A model generated the notes under the pieces. That model worked only from the letters and a program-made list of their open reading frames with translations, was not told the DNA's origin and did no database searches. Source: Azospirillum melinis (GTDB lineage Bacteria; Pseudomonadota; Alphaproteobacteria; Azospirillales; Azospirillaceae). Taken from it: 64,000 bases of DNA. Numbering within the stretch: the stretch's first letter is position 1; each line of letters begins with the position of its first letter. Position numbers and translations under genes: made by a program. Where the stretch lies: NCBI RefSeq assembly GCF_013340935.1, contig NZ_WHOS01000025.1, positions 1 through 64,000 of the forward strand, given 5' to 3'. Shown piece after piece: positions 16,944 to 26,760 of the stretch.

Positions 16944-19352
16944 ATGGCACGGCTGGTGGCGGGGCAGGGCTTCGCCCTCGATCTGGATGAGGCCCGGCTG
17001 GCGAACGGTTTCGTCGCCGATGCCTTCACCACCGTGCCGGATGCCTCCTCCATCGCCGCCGGTGCCGGCAGCCAGACCGTCGCGCGCACGGTCGCCGGCC
17101 GGGCGCATGCCGCCACGCTCGACTATGCCGCCGCCGGCAGCGGGGGGGCGGCGTCCGTCCGCTTCACCGGCCTGACCGACCGCGATGCGGCCGGGCTGTT
17201 GCGCTATCGCATCGAAGGGCTGGATGTCGCCCTGACCGGCGGGACGCTCGACCGGCTCGGCGCCCGCATCTTCCAGCAGATCGACGGCTTCGTCGGGGCG
17301 GACGGCAACGACAGCGTCTATCTGGGGATTCCGGGCGGGCGCAGCTTCGACGGCGGCGCCGGCACCGACCGCGCCATCTACACCGCCGACCCGCGCCGCT
17401 ATGCCGCCCAGGGCGGCAGCCACCGCGCCGAGACGCCGGTGGTGGTGGCGCTGGACAGCCGGCGCTATGCCGTGGTGTCGAGCCGCAACACGGATATCCT
17501 GACCGATGTCGAGCTGCTGACCATCGACGGCCGTACCGCCGCTCCGGCGGCCTTCGCCTTCGATGCGCGCAGCTATCTGGCGGCCAACCGCGACCTTGCC
17601 GCCGCCTTCGGCGACAACGCGATCGCCGCGGCGGCCCATTACGCCTGGAACGGCCGGAACGAGGGGCGCAGCCTGGGCGGCTTCGACGCGCTGGGCTATC
17701 TGGGCGCCAATCCGGACGTGCTTGCGGCGGTCGGCCTCGATGCCGGGGCCGCCATCCGGCATTATCTGGCCTATGGCGCCCGCGAGGGGCGGACGGCCGG
17801 CTTCGACCCCTACGGCTATCTCGCCTCCAACCCGGACATGCTGGCCGCCGTCGGCATCGATCCGGCCGCGGCGGTGGTCCATTACGCCCGCTTCGGCCGG
17901 GGTGAGGGGCGCGGCGTCACCTTCGACGCCGCCGCCTATCTGGCGGCCAACACCGATGTGGCGGCGGCCACCGGCGGCGACGCCACCGCGGCCACGCTCC
18001 ATTACCTCTCCTTCGGCCGCAGCGAGGGCCGGCCGCTGCGGGTGACGCCCGGCCGGTCCGTTGCGCCTGCCGCCGAAGGGCTGGCCATGGCGGCAGCCGC
18101 CCCGGCTTGGGCGGCGGACCAGCTGATCCCGCAGGGTGCGCCGGTGGCGGTGACCGGCACGACCGGCAACGACACGTTGAGCGGCAGCGCCGCCTATGAT
18201 GCGCTGGGCAACCCGATCAGCGACGCGGTGGACGGGTTTGCCGGGATCGACAGTTTCGTGCTGACCGGCGCGCTCGCCTCCTACAGCCTGTCCTTCGACG
18301 GCAGCGGCAACCTGCAGGTCAGCGGTCCCGACGGCACCGACACGCTGACCGGCATCGAGCTGTTGCAGGCCACCGATGGGGTCTATCCGCTGGGGTCGCT
18401 GGTCGGCTTCTCCCAACCCTCGCTGAGCGGCCTGACCGTCTCGGTCGCGGCCACCACCGGCAACGACTATCTGGTGGGCGGGCCTCAGAACGACGCCATC
18501 GGCGGCGGCGGCGGGAACGACACCATCGCCGGACTGGCCGGCAACGACACGCTGTTCGGCAATGCCGGCAACGACGTCCTGCTGGGCGGCGACGGCGCCG
18601 ACCAGCTGGAGGGCGGGGCCGGCAACGACCTGATGTTCGGCGGCGCGGGGGACGACCTGATGCGCGGCGACGTGATCGACGTCGTCGGCAACGACACCCT
18701 GCTGGGCGAGGACGGCAACGACTGGCTCGACGCCGGGGCCGGCAATGATTGGCTGGACGGCGGCGCCGGCAACGACACGCTCTATGGCGGGCTGGGCAGC
18801 GACGTGCTGCGCGGCGGCAGCGGCGACGACGTGCTGTTCGGCGACGTCTATTCCGACCGCAGCCACGAGATCTCGGTCAATCCCAACGACACCGTCACCG
18901 GCTACGAGGACGTGCTGCTGGGCGGCAACGGCAACGACACGCTGATCGGCGGCTATGCCGCCGACCTGCTGGACGGCGGTGCCGGGGCGGATGTCTTCTC
19001 CATCCGCAACCTGACCGAATCCACGCTGGCCGCCCCCGATGTCATCATCAACTTCAATGGCGCAGTCGTGGCGGCGGAGGCGCTGAAGGGGCTGGCGAGC
19101 TATGCCACCGCCGGTGCCGAGGGCGACCGCATCGACCTGTCGGAGATCGACGCCATCAGCGGCACCGCCGGGAACGATGCCTTCACCTTCATCGGCACCG
19201 CCGCCTTCAGCGCGGCGGGCCAGCTGCGCTATCAGGCATCCGGTGCGGTGACGCTGATCGAGGGCGATGTGAACGGCGACCGGACGGCCGATTTCCGCAT
19301 CCAGGTCAACATCGCCAACTACAGCTTCTCCGCCTTCGACTTCGTGCTGTAG
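16944..19352 (+). CDS. RTX-type calcium-binding protein with four YLAxNPDL repeats
   Basis: This 802-residue protein lacks a Sec signal, as expected for a type I secretion substrate. Residues 1-200 are of unknown fold. Residues about 206-370 hold four copies of a 40-41 residue repeat (YLAANRDL ... HY ... G-x-x-EGR) shared with three other proteins here. Residues about 505-680 hold RTX nonapeptides (GGAGNDLMF, GGLGSDVLR and similar), which fold into calcium-filled beta rolls outside the cell. The C-terminus (DFRIQVNIANYSFSAFDFVL) ends in hydrophobic residues, the usual form of a type I signal. GGGGGAG lies 6 nt before the ATG. The exact function is unknown. Confidence 0.88.
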   Translation: MARLVAGQGFALDLDEARLANGFVADAFTTVPDASSIAAGAGSQTVARTVAGRAHAATLDYAAAGSGGAASVRFTGLTDRDAAGLLRYRIEGLDVALTGGTLDRLGARIFQQIDGFVGADGNDSVYLGIPGGRSFDGGAGTDRAIYTADPRRYAAQGGSHRAETPVVVALDSRRYAVVSSRNTDILTDVELLTIDGRTAAPAAFAFDARSYLAANRDLAAAFGDNAIAAAAHYAWNGRNEGRSLGGFDALGYLGANPDVLAAVGLDAGAAIRHYLAYGAREGRTAGFDPYGYLASNPDMLAAVGIDPAAAVVHYARFGRGEGRGVTFDAAAYLAANTDVAAATGGDATAATLHYLSFGRSEGRPLRVTPGRSVAPAAEGLAMAAAAPAWAADQLIPQGAPVAVTGTTGNDTLSGSAAYDALGNPISDAVDGFAGIDSFVLTGALASYSLSFDGSGNLQVSGPDGTDTLTGIELLQATDGVYPLGSLVGFSQPSLSGLTVSVAATTGNDYLVGGPQNDAIGGGGGNDTIAGLAGNDTLFGNAGNDVLLGGDGADQLEGGAGNDLMFGGAGDDLMRGDVIDVVGNDTLLGEDGNDWLDAGAGNDWLDGGAGNDTLYGGLGSDVLRGGSGDDVLFGDVYSDRSHEISVNPNDTVTGYEDVLLGGNGNDTLIGGYAADLLDGGAGADVFSIRNLTESTLAAPDVIINFNGAVVAAEALKGLASYATAGAEGDRIDLSEIDAISGTAGNDAFTFIGTAAFSAAGQLRYQASGAVTLIEGDVNGDRTADFRIQVNIANYSFSAFDFVL
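17559..18042 (+). repeat. Four tandem 120-123 bp coding repeats (YLAxNPDL module)
   Basis: The repeat encodes a 40-41 residue unit beginning FDxxxYLAxN and ending EGR. The first unit is 41 residues long and the others about 40. It is related at the DNA level to the arrays at 25616-26320 and 40343-40942. Confidence 0.85.
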
Positions 19353-19371
19353 GCGGGTGGCGGCCACTCTC

Positions 19372-19965
<594 letters not shown>

Positions 19966-20156
19966 GCGGGGGCGGACCGGCGGAAATGGTTTTTCCATAA
20001 GCATTCTTATGTGTTTTGCGCTGCCCCTTGCGGGTAGGCACGGCAGGGCTGAAAGCCAGGAGGCCCTCGCCGTCCGTGCATGAGGAGTACGGAGCAGGCG
20101 CGTTGCCCGGCCAGGCGTGGGTTGCTATTGTTCCTCCGGTAGTATCGGGAGGATGA

Positions 20157-20882
20157 ATGACCACCGCCGCATTGCACGCTCTGAACCGCTTGTCCAATAC
20201 GGCGATCAGCACCGATCCTTTCCCCCATCTGGTCGTGCCGGACTTCCTGCCCGCCGACCTCTACGCCCGGGCCTGCGCCCAATGGCCGGAGCCCGCTGCC
20301 TTCGGCATCCTTCAAGCCGGCGACCTGCCGTCGCGCCATCAGGTGCCGCTGACCGAAAGCTGGCTGGCCCGCTGCGACGGGAAGCAGGCGGCGGTGTGGC
20401 GCGACGTGCGCGACTGCCTGTTCAACCCCGCCATTGTCGCGTCGATGGCCGAGCGCTTTCCCCAGGTCCGCGACAAGCTGGGCTGGGTCGATGCGCCGCC
20501 GGTGCCGAACATGCGCATCATCGAAGACCATACCGGCCACGCCATGCTGCCGCACACGGACATCGAGGCGACGATGTTCTCCATGCTGCTTTACATGCCG
20601 GCAGACGGCGGCCCGCCCAACCCGCAGGCACCCTCTCTGGGCACGGCGCTGTACCGTCCCCGCGATCCCGATTTCCGCGGGCGGGGGATGGACCGCTACC
20701 CGCGCGCGGATTTCGAGCTGGTGGCCCAGGCTCCCTACCGTCCCAACCATCTGCTGGCCTATGCGCCGTCCGACCGCTCGTTCCATGGGGTGGAGCCGGT
20801 TGCGGCCCCCTGCGAGCGGCGGTTGCTGATCGCCTTCGCGGTGGTGGAGACCCGCCCTCCGTCACGGCGCGGCGCGGTTTGA
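20157..20882 (+). CDS. 2-oxoglutarate/Fe(II)-dependent oxygenase-like protein
   Basis: This 241-residue protein has the facial-triad pattern His133-x-Asp135 (LPHTDIE) and a distal His210 (SFHGVEP), followed by Arg222, which would bind 2-oxoglutarate. GGGAGG precedes the ATG. The substrate is unknown. Its neighbours are RTX proteins and glycan genes, so a hydroxylation of a sugar, lipid or secreted protein is possible. It is convergent with the SGNH hydrolase gene. Confidence 0.8.
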   Translation: MTTAALHALNRLSNTAISTDPFPHLVVPDFLPADLYARACAQWPEPAAFGILQAGDLPSRHQVPLTESWLARCDGKQAAVWRDVRDCLFNPAIVASMAERFPQVRDKLGWVDAPPVPNMRIIEDHTGHAMLPHTDIEATMFSMLLYMPADGGPPNPQAPSLGTALYRPRDPDFRGRGMDRYPRADFELVAQAPYRPNHLLAYAPSDRSFHGVEPVAAPCERRLLIAFAVVETRPPSRRGAV

Positions 20883-20922
20883 GAATGGCCTGCCGTCACA
20901 AGGACGTCAGCACAAGGGGGTG

Positions 20923-21609
20923 TCAGCACTCTGCCGGCTGCCTGTCCAGTTGAGTCTCCAGGCCGTTGATCGCCTCGGCCCAGGCATAGGCGCCCCGGAT
21001 CGGATGCAGATGGTGGTCGCGCGGGTTGGGGCTGCGGTAGGCGTCGGCGATCAGGCCGGTTCCGGCATCGAGGACATGCGCGGAAATGTCGGTATAGGGA
21101 ATTCGCCGCCGCGCCGCTTCCGCCGCAAGCAGCCGGTTGTAGCGCATCGTCAGCTCGGTGCGGTCGCGCAGGCTTGCGGTCACCGTGTGGCGCGCGCGCG
21201 CCACGGCACCTTGGCGATGTCCATCGGGAATGGTGGGAGGAACCGCTCCGGTCACCACGACCCGGCTGTAACCGGCATCGATCAGCGTGTCGATGAAACA
21301 GGTGTAAGCCTCTATGGACGCTGCCAGCTGTGCGTCCACCGATTCGCCCAGCGTCTGCGCCCGCCACCAGATGACGAAGCCGCAATCGACCTCGCCGAGC
21401 TGGAGGACCGGCACGACGTCCGGCAGGGCGGGCAGCAGCGTCTCCCGGAAATGGGCGATGGCCTGGGTGTGGCTTTCAGGATTGCGCAGCCCGACGGCCG
21501 TGGCGCCGGGGACGATGAGGAACCGGGACGGGCGGCGGAGCAGACCGAGCGTGGCGGCGGTCTCAAAAGCCTGCACATGACTGTCACCGACGAAATACCA
21601 GCTGTGCAT
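20923..21609 (-). CDS. SGNH/GDSL-like hydrolase
   Basis: Starting at ATG 21609 gives 228 residues beginning MHSWYFVGDSHVQ, where GDS is the block-I nucleophile motif (Ser10). DHHLHP near the C-terminus supplies the block-V Asp/His pair. SGNH enzymes of this size often de-acetylate or acetylate surface glycans. There is no signal peptide, so it is probably cytoplasmic. A longer frame to 21864 adds 85 low-complexity residues that run into the iteron-like site and is rejected. A purine-rich stretch (GGGCAGGGGCGGGC) precedes the start. Confidence 0.8.
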   Translation of the reverse strand: MHSWYFVGDSHVQAFETAATLGLLRRPSRFLIVPGATAVGLRNPESHTQAIAHFRETLLPALPDVVPVLQLGEVDCGFVIWWRAQTLGESVDAQLAASIEAYTCFIDTLIDAGYSRVVVTGAVPPTIPDGHRQGAVARARHTVTASLRDRTELTMRYNRLLAAEAARRRIPYTDISAHVLDAGTGLIADAYRSPNPRDHHLHPIRGAYAWAEAINGLETQLDRQPAEC

Positions 21610-22189
21610 CGCCCGCCCCTGCCCGTCTTGCCGCTCACCATACCGGCATCCCGGCAGAAGCCAACGGTCCGGGTTGCAGGTCGGAGTCCATGGCCGGCGA
21701 TGCGCTGGGGGGAGCGTTGTCTGCGCAACCCCCGATGGGGTTGGGGTCGAATATTGCGCCGCTGAACTTTGGAGCCTTGTCGCGGCTCCCTCTTTATTTC
21801 GATTCCCTTTGTCACGGTCCGTCTTGTGGCGGTTCCGGGCCAAGCCTCCGGCCGGAACCGACATACCACTTTTTCGTGTGCGAAAAAAGGTTCCCTATCA
21901 GAAGGCGGATTTTTTGGAATATCTCTGGGTGGTATGGAGAAAAGACGAAATCTCCGCATGTGCATGAGCCTGCCTTCTTTTTATTTAACTGCAAGTCTCC
22001 CCCATTCTTGCCGGAGATACTCCGCTTTATTGAGTTGTGGATGGCGAAAACCTCCTCACATTTGGGTGAATACGGCCGATTGGCCTCAATAATCATCACC
22101 GAATGCGGTCTGGACCGACGGCCGATGGACTGCCCTGTCCCAGCTCCTCTGCCAGTTTTTTGCCCTGCCGCCATCAAGGAGGACCATCC
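21610..22189. promoter_or_regulatory. 580-bp non-coding region between the divergent SGNH and RTX genes
   Basis: The stretch contains an iteron-like sequence at 21768-21783, a short TTTTTCG-TGTG-CGAAAAA hairpin (21870-21887), and an AT-rich segment (about 21890-22060) likely to carry the promoter of the large RTX gene. A consensus ribosome-binding site AAGGAGG lies at 22176-22182. I see no credible gene in it. Confidence 0.6.
21768..21783 (+). repeat. Iteron-like sequence far from the origin
   Basis: TTGGAGCCTTGTCGCG differs from the origin iteron at 5986-6001 by a single base (C for T). It lies 14 kb from repA, in the intergenic region before the large RTX gene. Confidence 0.6.
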
Positions 22190-25100
22190 GTGCGCGACGT
22201 ACTGATTGCGGACGCCAGCCTCGACGATCTCGATCTGCTGCTCGACCGTTGCCGGGCCGATGTCCGGATCGTCCGGGTCGCGGCCGATGAGGATGGCGGG
22301 GCGGCTCTCGCCGCCGCACTCGCCGACCGTCCCGCCGCCATCCATCTGCTGGCCCATGGCGAGCCGGGCGCGGTCCGGCTGGGTGCCGGCCGGCTCGACA
22401 TCGCGGCGCTGTCCGGCCGTGAGGCGGATGGACGGGCCTGGCCGCAGGCCCCGGACACCGAGATCCTGATCCATGCCTGCGACACCGGCGCCGACGGCGG
22501 CCGGTTCGCCCAGGCGCTCGCCCAGGCGACCGGTGCCCGCGTCGCCGCCGCCAGCCATCCGGTCGGCCATCCGTCGCTCGGCGCCTCCTGGGACCTCGAC
22601 GTGACCACCGGGCCCGTCGCTGCGGCCCTGCCCGTCTCCGACACCGGCGCCTGGGTCCACCGGCTGGCCTACACCGGCACGCCGAGCGACGGCGACGACA
22701 CGCTGATCGGCGACGACACCGGCAACACCATCAATGGCGGGGCCGGCAACGACAGCATCGTCGGCGGCACCGGCAACGACAGCCTGATCGGCGGGCTGGG
22801 CGACGACACGCTGGTTGGCGGCGGCAACAGCGGCCAGTCGGCCGGCGACACGCTGAACGGCGGGCTGGGCGCCGACCATTATGTCGGCGGAAACGGCTTC
22901 ACCATCGTCACCTACGAGAACGCCACCACCGGCGTCACGCTGGACCTGACCAACGGCGCCAACAACACCGGCGAAGCGGCGGGCGACACCTTCGTCGACA
23001 TCCAGCGCTGGGTCGGGTCGGAGCATGCCGACAGCCTGACCGCCGGCGACACCGCTGTCTGGTTCTGGGGCCATGGCGGCGACGACCTGGAGCATGGCGG
23101 GGCCGGCAACGACACGCTGGAGGCCGGCGACGGCAACGACACCGTCTTCGGCGGCGGCGGCAACGACCTGATCTATGGCCGCGCCGACAATGACGAACTG
23201 CATGGCGACGCCGGCGACGACACGGTGGCCGGCGGCGGCGGTGCCGACCTGATCTATGGCGGGGCCGGCAACGACCTGCTGAAGGGTGACTGGGAACGCG
23301 ACACCATCCATGGCGGCGACGGCGACGACACCATCCTCGCCGGCATCGTCAGCGCCGGCAGCTATGGCCAGGCCCAGGCCGACCAGATCTTCGGCGAGGC
23401 CGGCAACGACCGCTACATCGTGGTCAGCCAGTACGATGCCGGCACTGTCAGCTTCGACGGCGGCGAGGGCACCGACACGCTGGAGATCCACTCCGACGAT
23501 TTGAGCAGCTACAACGGCTACGACCTGGAATATTACACCGCCGTCGCCTCCCCCGCGATCGACCTGACGGGGATGACGCTGACCGGGGTGGAGCGGCTGG
23601 AGCTGACCGGCAGCAAGGCGCATGACGTCACCCTGACCGGCGCCCAGGCGGCCGGCTTCGAGGTCATCGCCGGCAGTGCGGCGTCCGACACCCTGCGCAT
23701 CGCCGGCAGCGCCGATCTGTCGGCAGTGGCGATGTCCGGCATCGAGGCCATCGAGGTGACCGGCAGCGGCGCCACCCTGACGCTCGCCGCCTCGCAGCTG
23801 GCCGGGCTGGCGCTGACCGGCAACGGCAACGCGCTCGCCGTGACCGCGTCCGGCACCGGAGCCTCGGTGGATCTGTCCGGCGCCACCGGCTTCGGCCGGG
23901 TCGCCCTGACCGGCACCGCCGGCGCCGACGACCTGACCGTCGGGGCGGGGGCGACCGTCACCGGCAATGGCGGCGACGACGTCATCCGCATCGCCGCCGG
24001 GACCACCGGCGCCGTCACCATCGCCGATGCCTCCGTTGGCGACCGGCTGGTGATGACGGGTGCCGATCTGAGCACCATGCAGGTCGAGGCGGGCGCCGGT
24101 TCCACCACCCTGCGGGTCGGCAGCGATCTGGCGGTGACGCTGACCGGCAGCTTCGCGGCCAGCCAGTTCCAGGTCGGCAGCGGCGGCAGCGTCACCATCG
24201 TTCAGGCCAACAACGCCCCGGTGGCGGAAGCCGGCAAGACGGTGATGGCCCAGGCCGGCGCTTCGGTCGCTCTCAGCATCGCCGCCCCGACCGACGCCGA
24301 CGGCGACACCCTGACCGTGACGGTCACCGGCCTGCCGGCCGGCGGCGCCATCCGGCTGGCCGACGGCACGGCCGTCACCGCCAACCAGAGTCTGACGCTT
24401 GCCCAGCTGTCGGCCCTGACCTTCACCGCCGCCGCCGGTACGGCCGGCGATGCCGGCTCCTTCGCCTACACCGTCACCGACGGCCATGGCGGCACCGCCG
24501 GCCAGACCGTGGCGCTGACGGTGAACGCCGCTCCGGTGACCGAGGCCGACAAGACGGTGACGGCCCAGGCCGGTACCCCGGTCGCGCTGGGCATCGCCGC
24601 GCCGACCGACGCCAACAACGACACCCTGACGGTGACGGTGACCGGCCTGCCGACCGGCGGCACGCTGGCGCTCGCCGACGGCACGGCGGTGACGGCGAAC
24701 CAGAGCCTGACCACCGCCCAGCTCGCGGCATTGACCTTCACCGCGGCGGCCGGCACGGTCGGCAACGCCGGGTCCTTCGCCTACACCGTCGCCGACGGCC
24801 ATGGCGGCACGGCGGCCCAGACCGTCGCCCTGACGGTGAACGCCGCCCCGGTGGCGCAGGCCGACAAGACGATGACGGCCCAGGCCGGCGGCACGGTCGG
24901 GCTTGGCATCGCCGCCCCGACCGACGCCAACAACGACGCCCTGACCGTGACGGTGACCGGCCTGCCGGCCGGCGGCATCATCCGGCTGGCCGACGGCACG
25001 GCGGTGACGGCGAACCAGAGCCTGACCACCGCCCAGCTCGCGGCATTGACCTTCACCGCCTCCGGTACGGTCGGCGACGCCGGTGCCTTCTCCTACAGCG

Positions 25101-26521
25101 TTGCCGACGGCCATGGCGGCACGGCGGCCCAGAGCGTCGCCCTGACGGTGGATGCGGCACCGGTCGTCTCGCCGCCCCCGCCGCCTCCCCCTCCCCCGCC
25201 GCCCGTCACCTCTTCGCCGGATCCCGTCGTGGAGCCGGCCGTCAATCATGCTCCGACGGTGCAGGCCGACAAGACGGTGAGCGCCCAGGACCGGACGGCG
25301 GTGTCGCTCGGCATCGCTGCCCCCACCGACATCGATGGCGACGCGCTGACGGTGACGGTGGCCGGCCTGCCCGGTGGCGGCATCGTGCGGATGGCCGACG
25401 GCAGCACCGTGACGGCGAACCAGACCCTGACGGCGGCCGACCTGCCGGGGCTGACCTTCCTGGCCACCGGTGCGGCCGGCGATGCCGGGTCCTTCGCCTA
25501 CATCGTCGCCGACGGCCGTGGCGGTGTCGCGGCGCAGAGCATCGCCCTGCAGGTGGTCCCGGCGGCCGATCCCGCCTCCACCACCCCGACGGCCTCCGGC
25601 GGGCTGCCGGCCGGCTTCAACGCGCTTGCCTACATCGCCTCCTACCCGGATCTGATCGCCGCCTTCGGCACCAACACCGCTGCGGCGACCCAGCATTACC
25701 TGCAGGTCGGGCAGGCGGAGGGGCGGACGGTGACCTTCAACCCGCTGGCCTACACCGCTTCCTACCCCGAGCTGATTTCCGCCTTCGGCACCAACACGGA
25801 TGCCGCCGCCCGCCACTACATCGAGCACGGCCAGGCCGAGGGGCGGCATCCCAACTTCAGCGGGCTCGCCTACATCGCCTCCTACCCGGACCTGTCGGCG
25901 GCCTTCGGCGCGAACGCCGATGCCGGCACCCGGCATTACATCGAGAGCGGCTATGCCGAGGGGCGGACCGCGACCTTCGACGGCTACAATTACCTCGCGG
26001 CCAACCGTGACCTGGCGGTCGCCTTCGGCACCAATGCGGATGCCGCCGCCCGCCATTACATCGAGCATGGCCAGGCCGAGGGCCGGCCGGCCCAGGGCTT
26101 CGACGCGCTGCGCTACATCGCCAGCAACCCGGACCTGATCCAGGCCTTCGGTCCCGACGTCCAGGCGGCCGAGATCCACTATGTCCAGAACGGCTATGCC
26201 GAGAACCGGTCGCTGACCGCCTTCGACCCGGCGGCCTATCTGGCGAGCCATCCGGAGATCGCCTCGGAGTTCGGCACCAGCGCCGCCGCGGTCGAGCTGG
26301 CCTACATCAAGCGCAGCACCTCCACCGCGGCGGAGGCCATGGCGGCCGCCAACGGAGAGGCGCCCATCGCCGTCACCATGCTGGCGGCCGGGATGACCGG
26401 GTCGCAGGCGCAGGGCATCGACGGCAGCTTCCACGATGCCTCGTCGGGCACGGCGTCCGGCCTGCTGGCGGCGGGCGACGGCGGGCTCTCCACCCGGCAG
26501 CGGACGGAGCTTCCCGCGTAA
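22190..26521 (+). CDS. Giant RTX adhesin-like protein: DUF4347, RTX, cadherin-like and YIASYPDL repeats
   Basis: GTG 22190 with AAGGAGG 7 nt upstream gives 1443 residues. Residues 1-160 match the DUF4347 pattern (HLLAHGEPGAV ... ILIHACDTGADGG), found at the N-terminus of large secreted proteins. Residues about 163-410 carry RTX nonapeptides. After a beta-rich region, residues about 670-985 hold three cadherin-like repeats of about 100 residues (DGDTLTVTVTGLPAGG). A poly-proline linker follows (11 consecutive Pro), then a fourth such domain. Residues about 1143-1375 hold six YIASYPDL repeats. No Sec signal is present, so type I secretion is expected. It is probably a surface adhesin or biofilm matrix protein. 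A strong terminator follows. Confidence 0.9.
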   Translation: MRDVLIADASLDDLDLLLDRCRADVRIVRVAADEDGGAALAAALADRPAAIHLLAHGEPGAVRLGAGRLDIAALSGREADGRAWPQAPDTEILIHACDTGADGGRFAQALAQATGARVAAASHPVGHPSLGASWDLDVTTGPVAAALPVSDTGAWVHRLAYTGTPSDGDDTLIGDDTGNTINGGAGNDSIVGGTGNDSLIGGLGDDTLVGGGNSGQSAGDTLNGGLGADHYVGGNGFTIVTYENATTGVTLDLTNGANNTGEAAGDTFVDIQRWVGSEHADSLTAGDTAVWFWGHGGDDLEHGGAGNDTLEAGDGNDTVFGGGGNDLIYGRADNDELHGDAGDDTVAGGGGADLIYGGAGNDLLKGDWERDTIHGGDGDDTILAGIVSAGSYGQAQADQIFGEAGNDRYIVVSQYDAGTVSFDGGEGTDTLEIHSDDLSSYNGYDLEYYTAVASPAIDLTGMTLTGVERLELTGSKAHDVTLTGAQAAGFEVIAGSAASDTLRIAGSADLSAVAMSGIEAIEVTGSGATLTLAASQLAGLALTGNGNALAVTASGTGASVDLSGATGFGRVALTGTAGADDLTVGAGATVTGNGGDDVIRIAAGTTGAVTIADASVGDRLVMTGADLSTMQVEAGAGSTTLRVGSDLAVTLTGSFAASQFQVGSGGSVTIVQANNAPVAEAGKTVMAQAGASVALSIAAPTDADGDTLTVTVTGLPAGGAIRLADGTAVTANQSLTLAQLSALTFTAAAGTAGDAGSFAYTVTDGHGGTAGQTVALTVNAAPVTEADKTVTAQAGTPVALGIAAPTDANNDTLTVTVTGLPTGGTLALADGTAVTANQSLTTAQLAALTFTAAAGTVGNAGSFAYTVADGHGGTAAQTVALTVNAAPVAQADKTMTAQAGGTVGLGIAAPTDANNDALTVTVTGLPAGGIIRLADGTAVTANQSLTTAQLAALTFTASGTVGDAGAFSYSVADGHGGTAAQSVALTVDAAPVVSPPPPPPPPPPPVTSSPDPVVEPAVNHAPTVQADKTVSAQDRTAVSLGIAAPTDIDGDALTVTVAGLPGGGIVRMADGSTVTANQTLTAADLPGLTFLATGAAGDAGSFAYIVADGRGGVAAQSIALQVVPAADPASTTPTASGGLPAGFNALAYIASYPDLIAAFGTNTAAATQHYLQVGQAEGRTVTFNPLAYTASYPELISAFGTNTDAAARHYIEHGQAEGRHPNFSGLAYIASYPDLSAAFGANADAGTRHYIESGYAEGRTATFDGYNYLAANRDLAVAFGTNADAAARHYIEHGQAEGRPAQGFDALRYIASNPDLIQAFGPDVQAAEIHYVQNGYAENRSLTAFDPAAYLASHPEIASEFGTSAAAVELAYIKRSTSTAAEAMAAANGEAPIAVTMLAAGMTGSQAQGIDGSFHDASSGTASGLLAAGDGGLSTRQRTELPA
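25616..26320 (+). repeat. Six tandem YIASYPDL coding repeats
   Basis: Five units of 120-123 bp and a sixth degenerate one encode 40-residue modules. The third unit is very close in DNA sequence to the first unit of the beta-helix gene's array at 40343, suggesting recent exchange or gene conversion. Confidence 0.85.
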
Positions 26522-26534
26522 ACCCCCTTCCGCC

Positions 26535-26567
26535 TGTCCACCGGCAGCCCATGGCCGCCGGTGGACA
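26535..26567 (+). repeat. 11-bp perfect inverted repeat after the RTX gene
   Basis: TGTCCACCGGC (26535-26545) pairs with GCCGGTGGACA (26557-26567) around an 11-nt loop, 14 bp after the stop codon. It lacks a T-run and may support the terminator that follows. Confidence 0.7.
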
Positions 26568-26599
26568 AGGGATGGACCCATCGGGTTGGAACCATGGGG

Positions 26600-26627
26600 G
26601 GGCGGCCGCAAAGCCGCCCTTCTTTTT
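26600..26627 (+). terminator. Rho-independent terminator of the giant RTX gene
   Basis: GGGCGGC (26600-26606) and GCCGCCC (26613-26619) form a stem with a 6-nt loop, followed by TTCTTTTT. It reads on the plus strand. Confidence 0.88.
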
Positions 26628-26760
26628 GGGAGGTCTCCGTCTCAGACGATGGGGGTGCGCGAATGCTTCAGTGCTTCCCGTCCGGGCGGAAAAGAACCGG
26701 CATAACCGAGTTTTACAATCATTATTCTATATAATGATTTCATGAATATATGCAGACCCC

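Noticed and set aside
21690..22205. A 171-codon plus-strand frame in the gap before the RTX gene
   Set aside because: Composition is unlike the neighbours, there is no ribosome-binding site, and it overlaps the well-supported RTX start and the iteron-like site.
21812..26611. A very long open frame antisense to the giant RTX gene
   Set aside because: It is a by-product of high GC and repeat composition. Its translation is Gly/Arg/Val-rich low complexity with no domain, while the plus strand has clear domains and a strong ribosome-binding site.
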